Shown here piece by piece: positions 1-7,585 of a stretch of 64,000 nt of DNA. The position numbers and the translations under genes were made by a program. The notes beneath the pieces were generated by a model. It did no database searches, was not told where the DNA came from, and saw only the letters and a program-made list of their open reading frames with translations. Within the stretch, counting starts at the first letter, position 1. Each line of letters begins with the position of its first letter. Origin of the DNA: Hyphomicrobiales bacterium (GTDB taxonomy: Bacteria > Pseudomonadota > Alphaproteobacteria > Rhizobiales > Rhizobiaceae); contig UBUL01000001.1 in the NCBI GenBank assembly GCA_900468625.1, positions 25,324-89,323 on the forward strand, given 5' to 3'.

Positions 1-692
1 TTTTGGAAGCCATCATCGCCGACATCTCCATCTTTCCGGACACGGACAGCGACCGCGTCGCACTCTATAAACTGTTCACGAAGCTGTTCGGTTCCGTGAC
101 ACTTCAGATTGCTGAACCGGCATCTCCTTTTGCTTGGGAACAGCGCGCCTCGGTGAACCTTTCGAAGGTCCCCCCGCTTGCCCGCCAGGCCTTCCTGCTG
201 GCATCGGTCGAAAGTTTCCGCATCGGCGAGATCGCCGATATCCTCGACATTTCAGAAAGCGACGCCATGCACCTGCTCGATACCGCGTCTCAGGAAATCT
301 CGCGGCAGGTGGCGACGGACATCATGATCATCGAGGATGAGCCGCTGATTGCGATGGACATCGAACAGATGGTGGAAAGCCTCGGTCATCGCGTTACCGG
401 CATCGCCCGCACGCATGCCGAAGCGGTCGCGCTCTACAATGCGACCAAACCGAGCATGGTGCTTGCCGACATTCAGCTCGCGGACGGCAGCTCGGGTATC
501 GACGCCGTCAACGACATCCTCAAGACCGCAAGCATACCGGTAATCTTCATCACCGCCTTCCCCGAGCGGCTGCTGACCGGCGAGCGGCCTGAACCGACCT
601 TCCTCGTGACCAAGCCGTTCAATCCGGACATGGTTAAGGCCCTCATCAGCCAGGCCCTCTTCTTTAACGAAACCACAAAGGTGGCCGCCTGA
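1..692 (+). CDS. phyR: PhyR-type general stress response regulator (5' end outside window)
   Basis: The protein has a sigma-like N-terminal half and a C-terminal receiver, which is the PhyR architecture. In this family, phosphorylation frees the sigma-like domain to bind the anti-sigma factor NepR and so release the sigma factor EcfG. The receiver begins at the IIEDEPLIAMD stretch. It carries the phospho-acceptor Asp in VLADIQLADG and the conserved Lys in VTKPF. About 229 codons are visible, whereas PhyR is usually about 260-270 residues, so roughly 35-40 N-terminal residues lie upstream. A TTG near base 3 is probably not the true start. nepR and ecfG are expected upstream but cannot be seen. 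The next gene encodes an HWE kinase behind an EcfG-like promoter, which fits a stress-signalling locus. Confidence 0.93.
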   Translation, partial: LEAIIADISIFPDTDSDRVALYKLFTKLFGSVTLQIAEPASPFAWEQRASVNLSKVPPLARQAFLLASVESFRIGEIADILDISESDAMHLLDTASQEISRQVATDIMIIEDEPLIAMDIEQMVESLGHRVTGIARTHAEAVALYNATKPSMVLADIQLADGSSGIDAVNDILKTASIPVIFITAFPERLLTGERPEPTFLVTKPFNPDMVKALISQALFFNETTKVAA

Positions 693-713
693 TCGAAGTA
701 AAATCCCTGTGTC

Positions 714-738
714 GGAACAAAGATTATGACCGGACGTT
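714..738 (+). promoter_or_regulatory. Candidate EcfG (general stress sigma factor) promoter
   Basis: GGAAC at 714-718 and CGTT at 735-738 are separated by exactly 16 bases. This matches the alphaproteobacterial EcfG consensus GGAAC-N16/17-CGTT. It lies just after phyR and about 120 bases before the HWE kinase start, so it should drive that kinase. Confidence 0.75.
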
Positions 739-860
739 GCTGTCGAGGGCGGCCGGTTTACCGACTGTTATATGGAGCGATTTTATAGGTCGGTTCAAGT
801 TGTTGCGAGTGAGAACGTCCTATCGGCGGGGTTCTCGGAATTCGAGTGAAAGGCAGGCCG

Positions 861-1871
861 GTGAATACCTCTGAACCATTACCCGGTGCGCCTTTGAGCT
901 TGGAAGGCAAAGCCGCTCTGATGGAGCGGGCGCTTGCGAGCGCCAGCGTGTCGATCCTGTTTCAGGATGTCAATCTTTCGATCCGCTATGCCGACAACCT
1001 GCCGGATCATCTGCAGCCGTCCGTCGTCATAGGCGGTAACGACTCGCATCTCTTCGGCGAGAAGGATGGAGAGCATCTTTCTCGGCTAAAGCGGGGCGTA
1101 CTTGAAAGCGGCAAGCCTGCAACCGCCGAGGTCGAAATCGCCAGTGGCGACGGCATACGCATCTATGAGCTGAAGATGGAGCGTATTGGCGGCCGCAAGC
1201 CGCAGGGCGTGCTCTCCGTCATCTCCGAGATCACCGAAAGCCGCCACCGCGAGAAAGTGCTGAAGTCGCTGTTGCGGGAACTGTCGCATCGCTCGAAGAA
1301 CCTGCTGGCTATCATCCAGGGCATCGCAACGCAGACCGCGCGCCACACGCTTTCCGTCGACAATTTCCTCATCAAGTTCCGCGGCCGCCTGCAATCCCTG
1401 TCGAATTCGCAGGATCTCATCACGGATTCCAGCTGGCGCGGCGCATATCTCTTCGAACTCGCGGAAAAGCAGTTTGCCCCCTATTGGCCGGATGCCGGCG
1501 TGCCGATGCCGATCTACGGCATCAATGCCCACCTCACACCCAATGCCGCGGTTCATCTGGGGCTCGCCCTGCACGAGCTGATCGTCAATTCCGCATCGCA
1601 TGGCGCCATCTCGACGGGCGCCACCAGTATCACGCTGAATTGCAAGGAGGCCGAACTCGACGGCAAGAAGGCCATAGAGGTCGCCTGGTCGGAGCGTTTT
1701 TATGCGCCCACCAGCCATGAATTCGAGGACAACAGTTTCAGCCGTACAGTGCTTGAGCGTGTCGTTCCGACCTCCATGAACGGCCGCGCCGACTTCGCCA
1801 TCGACGACGGCAGTATCGGCTACCGCCTGACCATTCCCGAAACCGAATACGAAATTCTGAGACGCCGCTGA
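861..1871 (+). CDS. HWE-family sensor histidine kinase (candidate PhyR kinase)
   Basis: A soluble histidine kinase of about 336 residues. The N-terminal part (residues about 10-125) looks like a PAS sensor. The phospho-acceptor His lies in LRELSHRSKNLLA (about residue 143). The ATPase part has the N-box HELIVNS, whose His is the H of HWE, and a WSE triplet about 38 residues later that supplies WxE. The glycine-rich G2 box usual in the family is poorly conserved. I chose GTG 861 because AAAGG lies 7 bases upstream; GTG 846 in the same frame is an alternative five codons longer. No membrane segment is seen. HWE kinases such as PhyK phosphorylate PhyR, and the EcfG-like promoter plus the adjacent phyR suggest a role in the general stress response. 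The partner is inferred. Confidence 0.85.
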   Translation: MNTSEPLPGAPLSLEGKAALMERALASASVSILFQDVNLSIRYADNLPDHLQPSVVIGGNDSHLFGEKDGEHLSRLKRGVLESGKPATAEVEIASGDGIRIYELKMERIGGRKPQGVLSVISEITESRHREKVLKSLLRELSHRSKNLLAIIQGIATQTARHTLSVDNFLIKFRGRLQSLSNSQDLITDSSWRGAYLFELAEKQFAPYWPDAGVPMPIYGINAHLTPNAAVHLGLALHELIVNSASHGAISTGATSITLNCKEAELDGKKAIEVAWSERFYAPTSHEFEDNSFSRTVLERVVPTSMNGRADFAIDDGSIGYRLTIPETEYEILRRR

Positions 1872-1894
1872 AGCGCGGCGAAGACAAAAGAAAA

Positions 1895-1923
1895 CAGTCA
1901 GTGCGAGGGCGGCGCACTGACTG
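1895..1923 (+). terminator. Perfect 11-bp stem-loop after the HWE kinase
   Basis: The arms CAGTCAGTGCG and CGCACTGACTG pair perfectly around a 7-base loop, 24 bases after the kinase stop codon. There is no T-run after it, so it could be a Rho-dependent or processing stem rather than a classical intrinsic terminator. Confidence 0.5.
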
Positions 1924-2350
1924 CTTACACTCATCGGGAGGGGACCGTGAGTAGAAGTCCTGAGATATATTGGGCGTGCATCAGGAGATGCGATCATCAT
2001 CAGGACAGTGACATAACGACGCTGCAAAGCCTTGGTTCCATGCACCTGTTAAAAAATTCATCTATTTTTCATATTTCCTCGCGGCCGTAAAAATGATGCC
2101 GGCCCCCGCTTGATGCACGCCCCTCTCCCTAACGGAGCCAGACTTCGGCAATCCGCTTCTTCTTCCACTGCAGAAAAATTGAGCTGAAACATAGGCTTGT
2201 CCAGATATGGGAGCCGGTTCGACATATGTTTTCGCTGCGGCGGAAATGCGTCTCCTGGCGGATTTCATGGTCAAAATTTTACCGTTTGATAAATTTTTTA
2301 AGCTGAGTTACCGTTCCCGTACTAGCCGTTTACTATAAGAGGGAACTTCA
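1924..2350. other. Intergenic region upstream of preT
   Basis: No convincing gene is seen in this stretch of over 400 bases; short open frames on either strand lack a ribosome-binding site and family features. The 3' part is AT-rich (about 2270-2330) and probably holds the preT promoter. It contains TGGTCAA at 2268-2274, a perfect RutR half-site. AGAGGGA just before base 2351 is the preT ribosome-binding site. Confidence 0.6.
2268..2274. promoter_or_regulatory. RutR-like operator half-site upstream of preT
   Basis: TGGTCAA is identical to the right half of the E. coli RutR consensus TTGACCA-NN-TGGTCAA, but the left half is not conserved. It lies about 80 bases before preT. It is weak alone and more credible because a near-complete operator lies at 5918-5933. 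Confidence 0.35.
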
Positions 2351-3709
2351 ATGGGACGACTGGAAACTGGGATTCATAAGGGCAGGCTGACGCCCGCCGA
2401 ATATGATGCAAACTTTTCCGATCTTCACCCGCGCCTCAACAAGCATGAGGCGCTGGTCGCATCCGACCGCTGTTATTTCTGTTACGACGCGCCGTGCATG
2501 ACGGCCTGTCCCACCTCCATCGACATTCCGATGTTCATTCGCCAGATCTCGACGGGCAATGCGCTCGGCTCGGCCAAGACGATCTTCGACCAGAACATCC
2601 TCGGCGGCATGTGCGCCCGCGTCTGTCCCACCGAACAGCTCTGCGAGCAGGCTTGCGTGCGCAATACCGCCGAAGAGCGCCCGGTCGAGATCGGCCGGCT
2701 GCAGCGCTATGCGACCGATGCGGCGATGGCCGAAAACAAGCAGTTCTATACGCGTGCCGAATCCACCGGCAAGAAGATCGCCGTCATCGGCGCCGGCCCG
2801 GCAGGCCTTGCCTGCGCCCACCGTCTCGCCGTCAACGGCCACGACGTCACCATCTTCGACGCCCGCGAAAAGGCCGGCGGCCTGAACGAATATGGCATCG
2901 CCACCTACAAGACGGTCGACGACTTCGCCCAGAAGGAAGTCGACTATGTGCTCGCCATCGGCGGCATCGAGGTGAAGAACGGCCAGACGCTCGGCCGCGA
3001 TTTCAGCCTCTCCGACCTCTCGCAGCAATATGACGCCGTCTTCCTCGGCCTCGGCCTTGCCGGCGTCAATGCGCTGCGTGCCGAAGGCGAGGATCTCGAT
3101 GGCGTCGCCGACGCCGTCGCCTATATCGCCGAGCTTCGTCAGGCCGGCAGCAAGGCCGACATCGCCATCGGCCGCCGCGTCGTCGTTCTCGGCGGCGGCA
3201 TGACCGCAATCGACGCCGCCGTACAGGCGAAACTGCTCGGCGCGGAAGAGGTGACGATCTGCTACCGCCGCGGCAAGGAGCACATGAATGCCTCGGAATT
3301 CGAGCAGGATCTGGCCGCCTCCAAGGGCGTCATCATCCGCCATTGGCTCGCACCGAAGCGCATCCTCGACAAGGACGGCAAAGTCGCCGGTATCGAGGTC
3401 GAATATACGGAGTTGCGTGACGGCAAGCTCGTAGGCACCGGCGATGTCGGCGTCATCGCCGCCGATCAGATCTTCAAGGCGATCGGCCAGACGTTCGAGG
3501 CTTCAGGCCTCGGCGCATTGCGCATGGAATCCGGCCGCATCGCCATTGATGGCGAAGGCCGGACCTCGATCGAAGGCGTATGGGCCGGCGGTGACTGCGT
3601 GCTTGGCGGCGATGACCTGACGGTCTCGGCCGTAGCACAAGGTCGTGACGCGGCCGAATCCATCAACCGTGCGCTTAGCTCGGCCACGCCGGCCGCTGCA
3701 GTCGCCTGA
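2351..3709 (+). CDS. preT: NAD-dependent dihydropyrimidine dehydrogenase, PreT subunit
   Basis: The flavin/iron-sulfur electron-input subunit of the enzyme that reduces uracil and thymine to their dihydro forms with NADH, the first step of reductive pyrimidine catabolism. The N-terminal region has two cysteine sets for [4Fe-4S] clusters (C41, C44, C49, C53 and C88, C92, C98, C102), as in GltD and mammalian DPD. An FAD-binding GAGPAG follows at about residue 147, and an NAD(P)-binding GGGMTAID at about 280. The length of 452 residues is near that expected. AGAGGGA precedes the ATG. preA follows after 13 bases, so the two subunits are co-transcribed. A RutR-like half-site upstream suggests pyrimidine-responsive repression. 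Confidence 0.95.
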   Translation: MGRLETGIHKGRLTPAEYDANFSDLHPRLNKHEALVASDRCYFCYDAPCMTACPTSIDIPMFIRQISTGNALGSAKTIFDQNILGGMCARVCPTEQLCEQACVRNTAEERPVEIGRLQRYATDAAMAENKQFYTRAESTGKKIAVIGAGPAGLACAHRLAVNGHDVTIFDAREKAGGLNEYGIATYKTVDDFAQKEVDYVLAIGGIEVKNGQTLGRDFSLSDLSQQYDAVFLGLGLAGVNALRAEGEDLDGVADAVAYIAELRQAGSKADIAIGRRVVVLGGGMTAIDAAVQAKLLGAEEVTICYRRGKEHMNASEFEQDLAASKGVIIRHWLAPKRILDKDGKVAGIEVEYTELRDGKLVGTGDVGVIAADQIFKAIGQTFEASGLGALRMESGRIAIDGEGRTSIEGVWAGGDCVLGGDDLTVSAVAQGRDAAESINRALSSATPAAAVA

Positions 3710-3722
3710 AGGGAGCACCGAC

Positions 3723-5036
3723 ATGGCTGATCTCCGCAATAATTTCGTTGGCATCAAGTCCCCGAACCCGTTCTGGCTGGCCTCCGCGCCGCCGACCGAC
3801 AAGGCCTACAACGTCGAGCGCGCCTTCAAGGCGGGCTGGGGCGGCGTGGTCTGGAAGACGCTCGGCGAAGAAGGCCCGCCGGTCGTCAACGTCAACGGCC
3901 CGCGCTACGGCGCGATCTGGGGCGCCGACCGCCGTCTCCTCGGCCTCAACAATATCGAGCTGATTACCGACCGCGACCTCTACACCAACCTGCGTGAGAT
4001 GAAGCAGGTGAAGAAGAACTGGCCGGATCGCGCGCTGATCGCCTCGATCATGGTGCCTTGTGAGGAACAGGCCTGGAAGGCGATCCTGCCGCTGGTCGAG
4101 GAAACGGAAGCGGACGGCATCGAGCTCAACTTCGGCTGTCCCCACGGCATGTCCGAGCGCGGCATGGGTTCCGCGGTGGGGCAGGTACCGGAATATATCG
4201 AAATGGTCGTGCGCTGGTGCAAGCAATATACGCGCATGCCCGTCATCACCAAGCTGACGCCCAACATCACCGATATCCGCAAGCCAGCCCGCGCCGCCAA
4301 GGCCGGCGGCACCGACGCGGTATCGCTCATCAATACGATCAACTCGATCGTATCGGTCGATCTCGACAACTTCGCTCCGAATCCGACGGTCGGCGGCAAA
4401 GGCAGCCATGGCGGCTATTGCGGCCCGGCGGTCAAGCCGATCGCGCTCAACATGGTGGCCGAGATCGCCCGCGATGCGGAAACCTATGGCCTGCCGATCT
4501 CGGGCATCGGCGGCATCACGACGTGGCGCGATGCCGCCGAGTTCCTGGCGCTCGGCGCCGGCAACGTGCAGGTCTGCACGGCGGCGATGACCTATGGCTT
4601 CAAGATCGTGGAGGAGATGATCACGGGCCTTTCCGACTGGATGGATGAGAAGGGGCACCGCACTCTGGACGATGTTATCGCCCGCGCCGTGCCGAATGTC
4701 TCCGACTGGCAGTATCTCAACCTCAACTACATCGCCAAGGCCAAGATCGACCAGGATGCTTGCATCAAGTGCGGCCGTTGTCACATTGCCTGCGAGGACA
4801 CCTCGCACCAGGCGATCACCAACATGGTCGATGGCGTCAGACGCTTCGAGGTGATGGAAGAGGAGTGCGTCGGCTGCAATCTCTGCGTCAACGTTTGCCC
4901 TGTCGAAAACTGCATCACCATGGAAGAACTGCCGGCAGGTTCGCTCGACAAGCGTACCGGCAAGATCGTCGACCCGAACTACGCCAACTGGACGACCCAT
5001 CCGAACAACCCGATGGCGCGTCAGGCGGCGGAGTAA
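3723..5036 (+). CDS. preA: NAD-dependent dihydropyrimidine dehydrogenase, PreA subunit
   Basis: The catalytic FMN subunit that partners PreT. Residues 1 to about 330 form a dihydroorotate-dehydrogenase-like barrel. The C-terminal region is a two-cluster ferredoxin domain with C347, C350, C353, C357 and C382, C385, C388, C392. The substrate loop reads FGCPHGMSERGMGSAVGQ. Mammalian DPD has a catalytic Cys near the end of the matching loop (LACGQ), where this protein has Val. The ATG at 3723 is preferred over upstream in-frame starts because GAAGGGAG lies just before it and the protein then begins MADLRNNFVG, typical of the family. The 437-residue length is normal. A long stem-loop follows the gene. 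Confidence 0.95.
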   Translation: MADLRNNFVGIKSPNPFWLASAPPTDKAYNVERAFKAGWGGVVWKTLGEEGPPVVNVNGPRYGAIWGADRRLLGLNNIELITDRDLYTNLREMKQVKKNWPDRALIASIMVPCEEQAWKAILPLVEETEADGIELNFGCPHGMSERGMGSAVGQVPEYIEMVVRWCKQYTRMPVITKLTPNITDIRKPARAAKAGGTDAVSLINTINSIVSVDLDNFAPNPTVGGKGSHGGYCGPAVKPIALNMVAEIARDAETYGLPISGIGGITTWRDAAEFLALGAGNVQVCTAAMTYGFKIVEEMITGLSDWMDEKGHRTLDDVIARAVPNVSDWQYLNLNYIAKAKIDQDACIKCGRCHIACEDTSHQAITNMVDGVRRFEVMEEECVGCNLCVNVCPVENCITMEELPAGSLDKRTGKIVDPNYANWTTHPNNPMARQAAE

Positions 5037-5055
5037 AGCAAACCGCTATCGAAAA

Positions 5056-5090
5056 CTTCCGCATCCATGTTCCATGCATGGGTGCGGAAG
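5056..5090 (-). terminator. Stem-loop between convergent preA and rutR-like genes
   Basis: The 14-base arms at 5056-5069 and 5077-5090 pair with one G-T wobble around a 7-base loop. On the minus strand the stem is followed by TTTTC, so it is best placed as the terminator of the rutR-like gene. It may also stop preA transcripts. Confidence 0.6.
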
Positions 5091-5127
5091 ATGGTGACTG
5101 TGGTGACGATGTGAGGAGGACACTGAG

Positions 5128-5772
5128 CTACAGGCGCCGAATCCGAAGGCCATCGACGAAAAGCTGTTCGAGATAACGGGCGGCATCCTCGAAACGACCC
5201 TCGCCCGAATGCTCCTCACCGAGCACGGCACGCACCTGCACGTCGAAGTCGGCATAATGCTGCGTGGTCGACCAGATCGAAAAGATCAGGTGATAGGGAT
5301 CGCATTTGGCGATCTTGCCGGCCTGCGCCCAGGCGCGGATGACCTCCACCTTCTCGTCGACGAGCGCCTTCAGCGGCCCGCGCAGCTCGTCCTCGACATG
5401 CGGCGCACCTTGCAGCATCTCATTGGCGAAAAGCCGGCTTTCACGGGGGAAATCCCGCGCCATCTCGAGCTTGCGGCGGATATAGGAGCGGATCTCGCTT
5501 TCAGGATTGCCATTGGCATCGAAGGCGCGCAGCGGCTCCAGCCATGTAAAAAGCACCCGGTCGATCAAGGCCCGGTGCATCGCCTCCTTGGTGCGGAAAT
5601 AATAGAGCAGATTGGGCTTCGACATGCCGGCGACGTCTGCGATCTGATCGATGGTCGAGCCACGGAAGCCGCTGACGGAAAACACATCCAGCGCGGCTTC
5701 CAGTATGATTTCCTCTTTCTCTTCCTGGATTCGTGTGCGGCGCTGTGTCCTGGCGGCTCTCGGGATGGCCAT
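5128..5772 (-). CDS. rutR: TetR-family regulator, RutR-like (pyrimidine catabolism repressor)
   Basis: A 214-residue TetR-family repressor. The N-terminal helix-turn-helix covers about residues 20-70, with STIDQIADVAGMSKPNLLYYF as recognition region. The C-terminal ligand domain carries the WSTTQHYADF stretch typical of RutR and related pyrimidine regulators. RutR proteins bind uracil and then leave a TTGACCA-NN-TGGTCAA operator. A near match lies at 5918-5933, between this gene and the divergent amidohydrolase. The gene is convergent with preA. Its place among preTA, an amidohydrolase and dihydropyrimidinase supports control of this pathway. The symbol rests on similarity and context rather than experiment. 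Confidence 0.85.
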   Translation of the reverse strand: MAIPRAARTQRRTRIQEEKEEIILEAALDVFSVSGFRGSTIDQIADVAGMSKPNLLYYFRTKEAMHRALIDRVLFTWLEPLRAFDANGNPESEIRSYIRRKLEMARDFPRESRLFANEMLQGAPHVEDELRGPLKALVDEKVEVIRAWAQAGKIAKCDPYHLIFSIWSTTQHYADFDVQVRAVLGEEHSGEGRFEDAARYLEQLFVDGLRIRRL

Positions 5773-5917
5773 GTCTGCTCTGTTTCTCCTTGAAATCCAA
5801 GCCTTTCGGCCATGCCCTCATTCACTCTGCCGATGCATCGGATTTGGGCAATCGCCTGAAATTTTATCGGAAATTTTCGTTCTTTTCGTCTTGAGCCGCG
5901 CCACGGAAGTTGTAATG

Positions 5918-5933
5918 TTTACCAATCGGTCAA
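5918..5933. promoter_or_regulatory. RutR-like operator
   Basis: The 16 bases TTTACCAATCGGTCAA match 12 of the 14 defined positions of the RutR consensus TTGACCA-NN-TGGTCAA. The site lies between the divergent rutR-like gene (start 5772) and the amidohydrolase gene (start 6082). It could serve both autoregulation and pathway control. A perfect short palindrome, ATCTG-T-CAGAT, follows at 5937-5947. Confidence 0.65.
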
Positions 5934-6081
5934 ATTATCTGTCAGATGTTTCTTAAACGCAACTGGCGATTTTCCGGGCGAGAAAAACAAGACGCGCGCT
6001 CGGGAATTTGAAATAAGACCAACGGGAACAATTTGGGCATGCGCCTTGCATGCCCCAGGACAAACAGGTGAGGATTGCATC

Positions 6082-7335
6082 ATGGTGGCAGCGCCAGGAG
6101 AAAACATGCGTATCAATGGCGATCGCCTTTGGGATACGCTGATGGACATGGCGAAAATCGGCCCCGGCATTGCCGGCGGCAACAATCGCCAGACGCTGAC
6201 CGATGCCGACGCCGAGGGACGCAGCCTTTTCAAGAGCTGGTGCGACAAAGCCGGCATGACCGTCGGCGTCGACAAGATGGGCACGATGTTCGCGACCCGT
6301 GCCGGCACCGACCCGAACGCGCTGCCCGTCTATGTCGGCTCGCATCTCGACACTCAGCCGACCGGCGGCAAGTATGACGGCGTGCTCGGCGTGCTCGCCG
6401 CGCTCGAAGTCGTCCGCACGATGGACGACCTCGGCATCAAGACCAAGCATCCGATCGTGGTCACCAATTGGGCGAATGAGGAAGGCGCGCGCTTCGCTCC
6501 CGCCATGCTGGCCTCGGGCGTCTTTGCCGGCGTACACACGCTTGACTATGCCTATGGCCGCAAAGATCCGGAGGGCAAGACCTACGGCGACGAGCTGAAG
6601 CGCATTGGCTGGCTCGGTGACGAAGAGGTCGGCGCGCGCAAGATGCACGCCTATTTCGAATACCATATCGAGCAGGGTCCGATCCTCGAGGCAGAGGACA
6701 AGACGATCGGCGTCGTCACGCACTGTCAGGGTCTGTGGTGGCTGGAATTCACGCTGACCGGCAAGGAAGCCCATACAGGTTCGACGCCGATGGCCATGCG
6801 CGTCAATGCCGGCCTTGCCATGTCGCGGATCGTCGAGATGGTGCAGAGCGTGGCGATGGAGAGCCAGCCGGGCGCCGTCGGCGGCGTCGGCCAGGTCTTC
6901 TTCTCGCCGAACTCGCGCAACGTCCTGCCGGGCAAGGTGGTATTTACGGTCGATATCCGCACACCCGACAAGGCAAAGCTCGATCGCATGCGTGCCAGGA
7001 TCGAAGCGGAAGCGAAAGAGATTTGCGATTCCCTCGGCGTCGGTTGCTCGGTGGAAGCCATCGGCCATTTCGAACCGGTGACCTTCGATCCGAAGCTCGT
7101 CGCATCCGTGCGCAATGCCGCCGAGAGGCTCGGCTACAGCCACATGAACATCATCTCCGGGGCAGGCCACGATGCCTGCTGGGCCGCCAAGGTCGCGCCC
7201 GCCACGATGGTCATGTGCCCCTGCGTCGGCGGCCTCTCGCACAACGAGGCCGAGGAAATCTCCAAGGAATGGGCGACCGCCGGCGCGGATGTGCTGTTCC
7301 ACGCAGTCGTAGAGACGGCGGAGATCGTGGCGTGA
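6082..7335 (+). CDS. hyuC: Zn-dependent amidohydrolase, N-carbamoyl-beta-alanine amidase (beta-ureidopropionase) type
   Basis: An M20-like hydantoinase/carbamoylase-family enzyme. In this context it should hydrolyse N-carbamoyl-beta-alanine (or the methylated analogue from thymine) to the beta-amino acid, CO2 and ammonia, the last step of reductive pyrimidine catabolism. Metal-binding motifs are present: GSHLDTQPTGGKYDG (H88, D99), NEEGARF (E133, E134), HIEQGP (H195) and a C-terminal SGAGHDAC plus LSHNEAE. The length is 417 residues with ATG 6082, preceded by AGGTGAGGA. ATG 6106, with AGGAG close before it, would shorten the protein by eight residues. The gene is divergent from the rutR-like gene with an operator between them, and dihydropyrimidinase lies downstream. 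Substrate preference among carbamoyl amino acids is inferred. Confidence 0.92.
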   Translation: MVAAPGENMRINGDRLWDTLMDMAKIGPGIAGGNNRQTLTDADAEGRSLFKSWCDKAGMTVGVDKMGTMFATRAGTDPNALPVYVGSHLDTQPTGGKYDGVLGVLAALEVVRTMDDLGIKTKHPIVVTNWANEEGARFAPAMLASGVFAGVHTLDYAYGRKDPEGKTYGDELKRIGWLGDEEVGARKMHAYFEYHIEQGPILEAEDKTIGVVTHCQGLWWLEFTLTGKEAHTGSTPMAMRVNAGLAMSRIVEMVQSVAMESQPGAVGGVGQVFFSPNSRNVLPGKVVFTVDIRTPDKAKLDRMRARIEAEAKEICDSLGVGCSVEAIGHFEPVTFDPKLVASVRNAAERLGYSHMNIISGAGHDACWAAKVAPATMVMCPCVGGLSHNEAEEISKEWATAGADVLFHAVVETAEIVA

Positions 7336-7355
7336 TCATGGCCTACGCCCAGCCA

Positions 7356-7544
7356 TCCCCCTCATCCGCCCCTGAGTTGATCGAAGGGCAGGCACCTTCT
7401 CCCCGAGGGGAGAAGGGGATTCCCGCCGCAGCGCCATCTTTCTTAGCAAGCCGCCGGCGCAGTCGGAAATTGCGCTGCACCAATGGCGCCACGCCTCACC
7501 TTCTCTCTTCGGGGAGAAGGTGGCCCAAAGGGCCGGATGAGGGA
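7356..7544. repeat. RIME-like palindromic intergenic repeat, copy 1
   Basis: An inverted arrangement starts with CCCCTCATCCG and CACCTTCTCCCCGAGGGGA and ends with CGGGGAGAAGGTGG and GGCCGGATGAGGG. The outer and inner arms pair over long distances. This resembles the rhizobial intergenic mosaic element (RIME) class. It fills the gap between the amidohydrolase and dihydropyrimidinase genes. A second copy lies at 27865-28004. Confidence 0.8.
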
Positions 7545-7585
7545 GCGCCGAGGATGCCAGAATCTCAAAACAGGGAACAGACGCC

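Noticed and set aside
2062..2274. A 70-codon minus-strand frame before preT
   Set aside because: Low-complexity, Ser/Arg/Ala-rich, no ribosome-binding site; likely chance in promoter DNA.
7336..7585. Possible small peptide in the spacer between the amidohydrolase and dihydropyrimidinase genes
   Set aside because: The open frame is created by the RIME-like palindrome itself and differs between copies.
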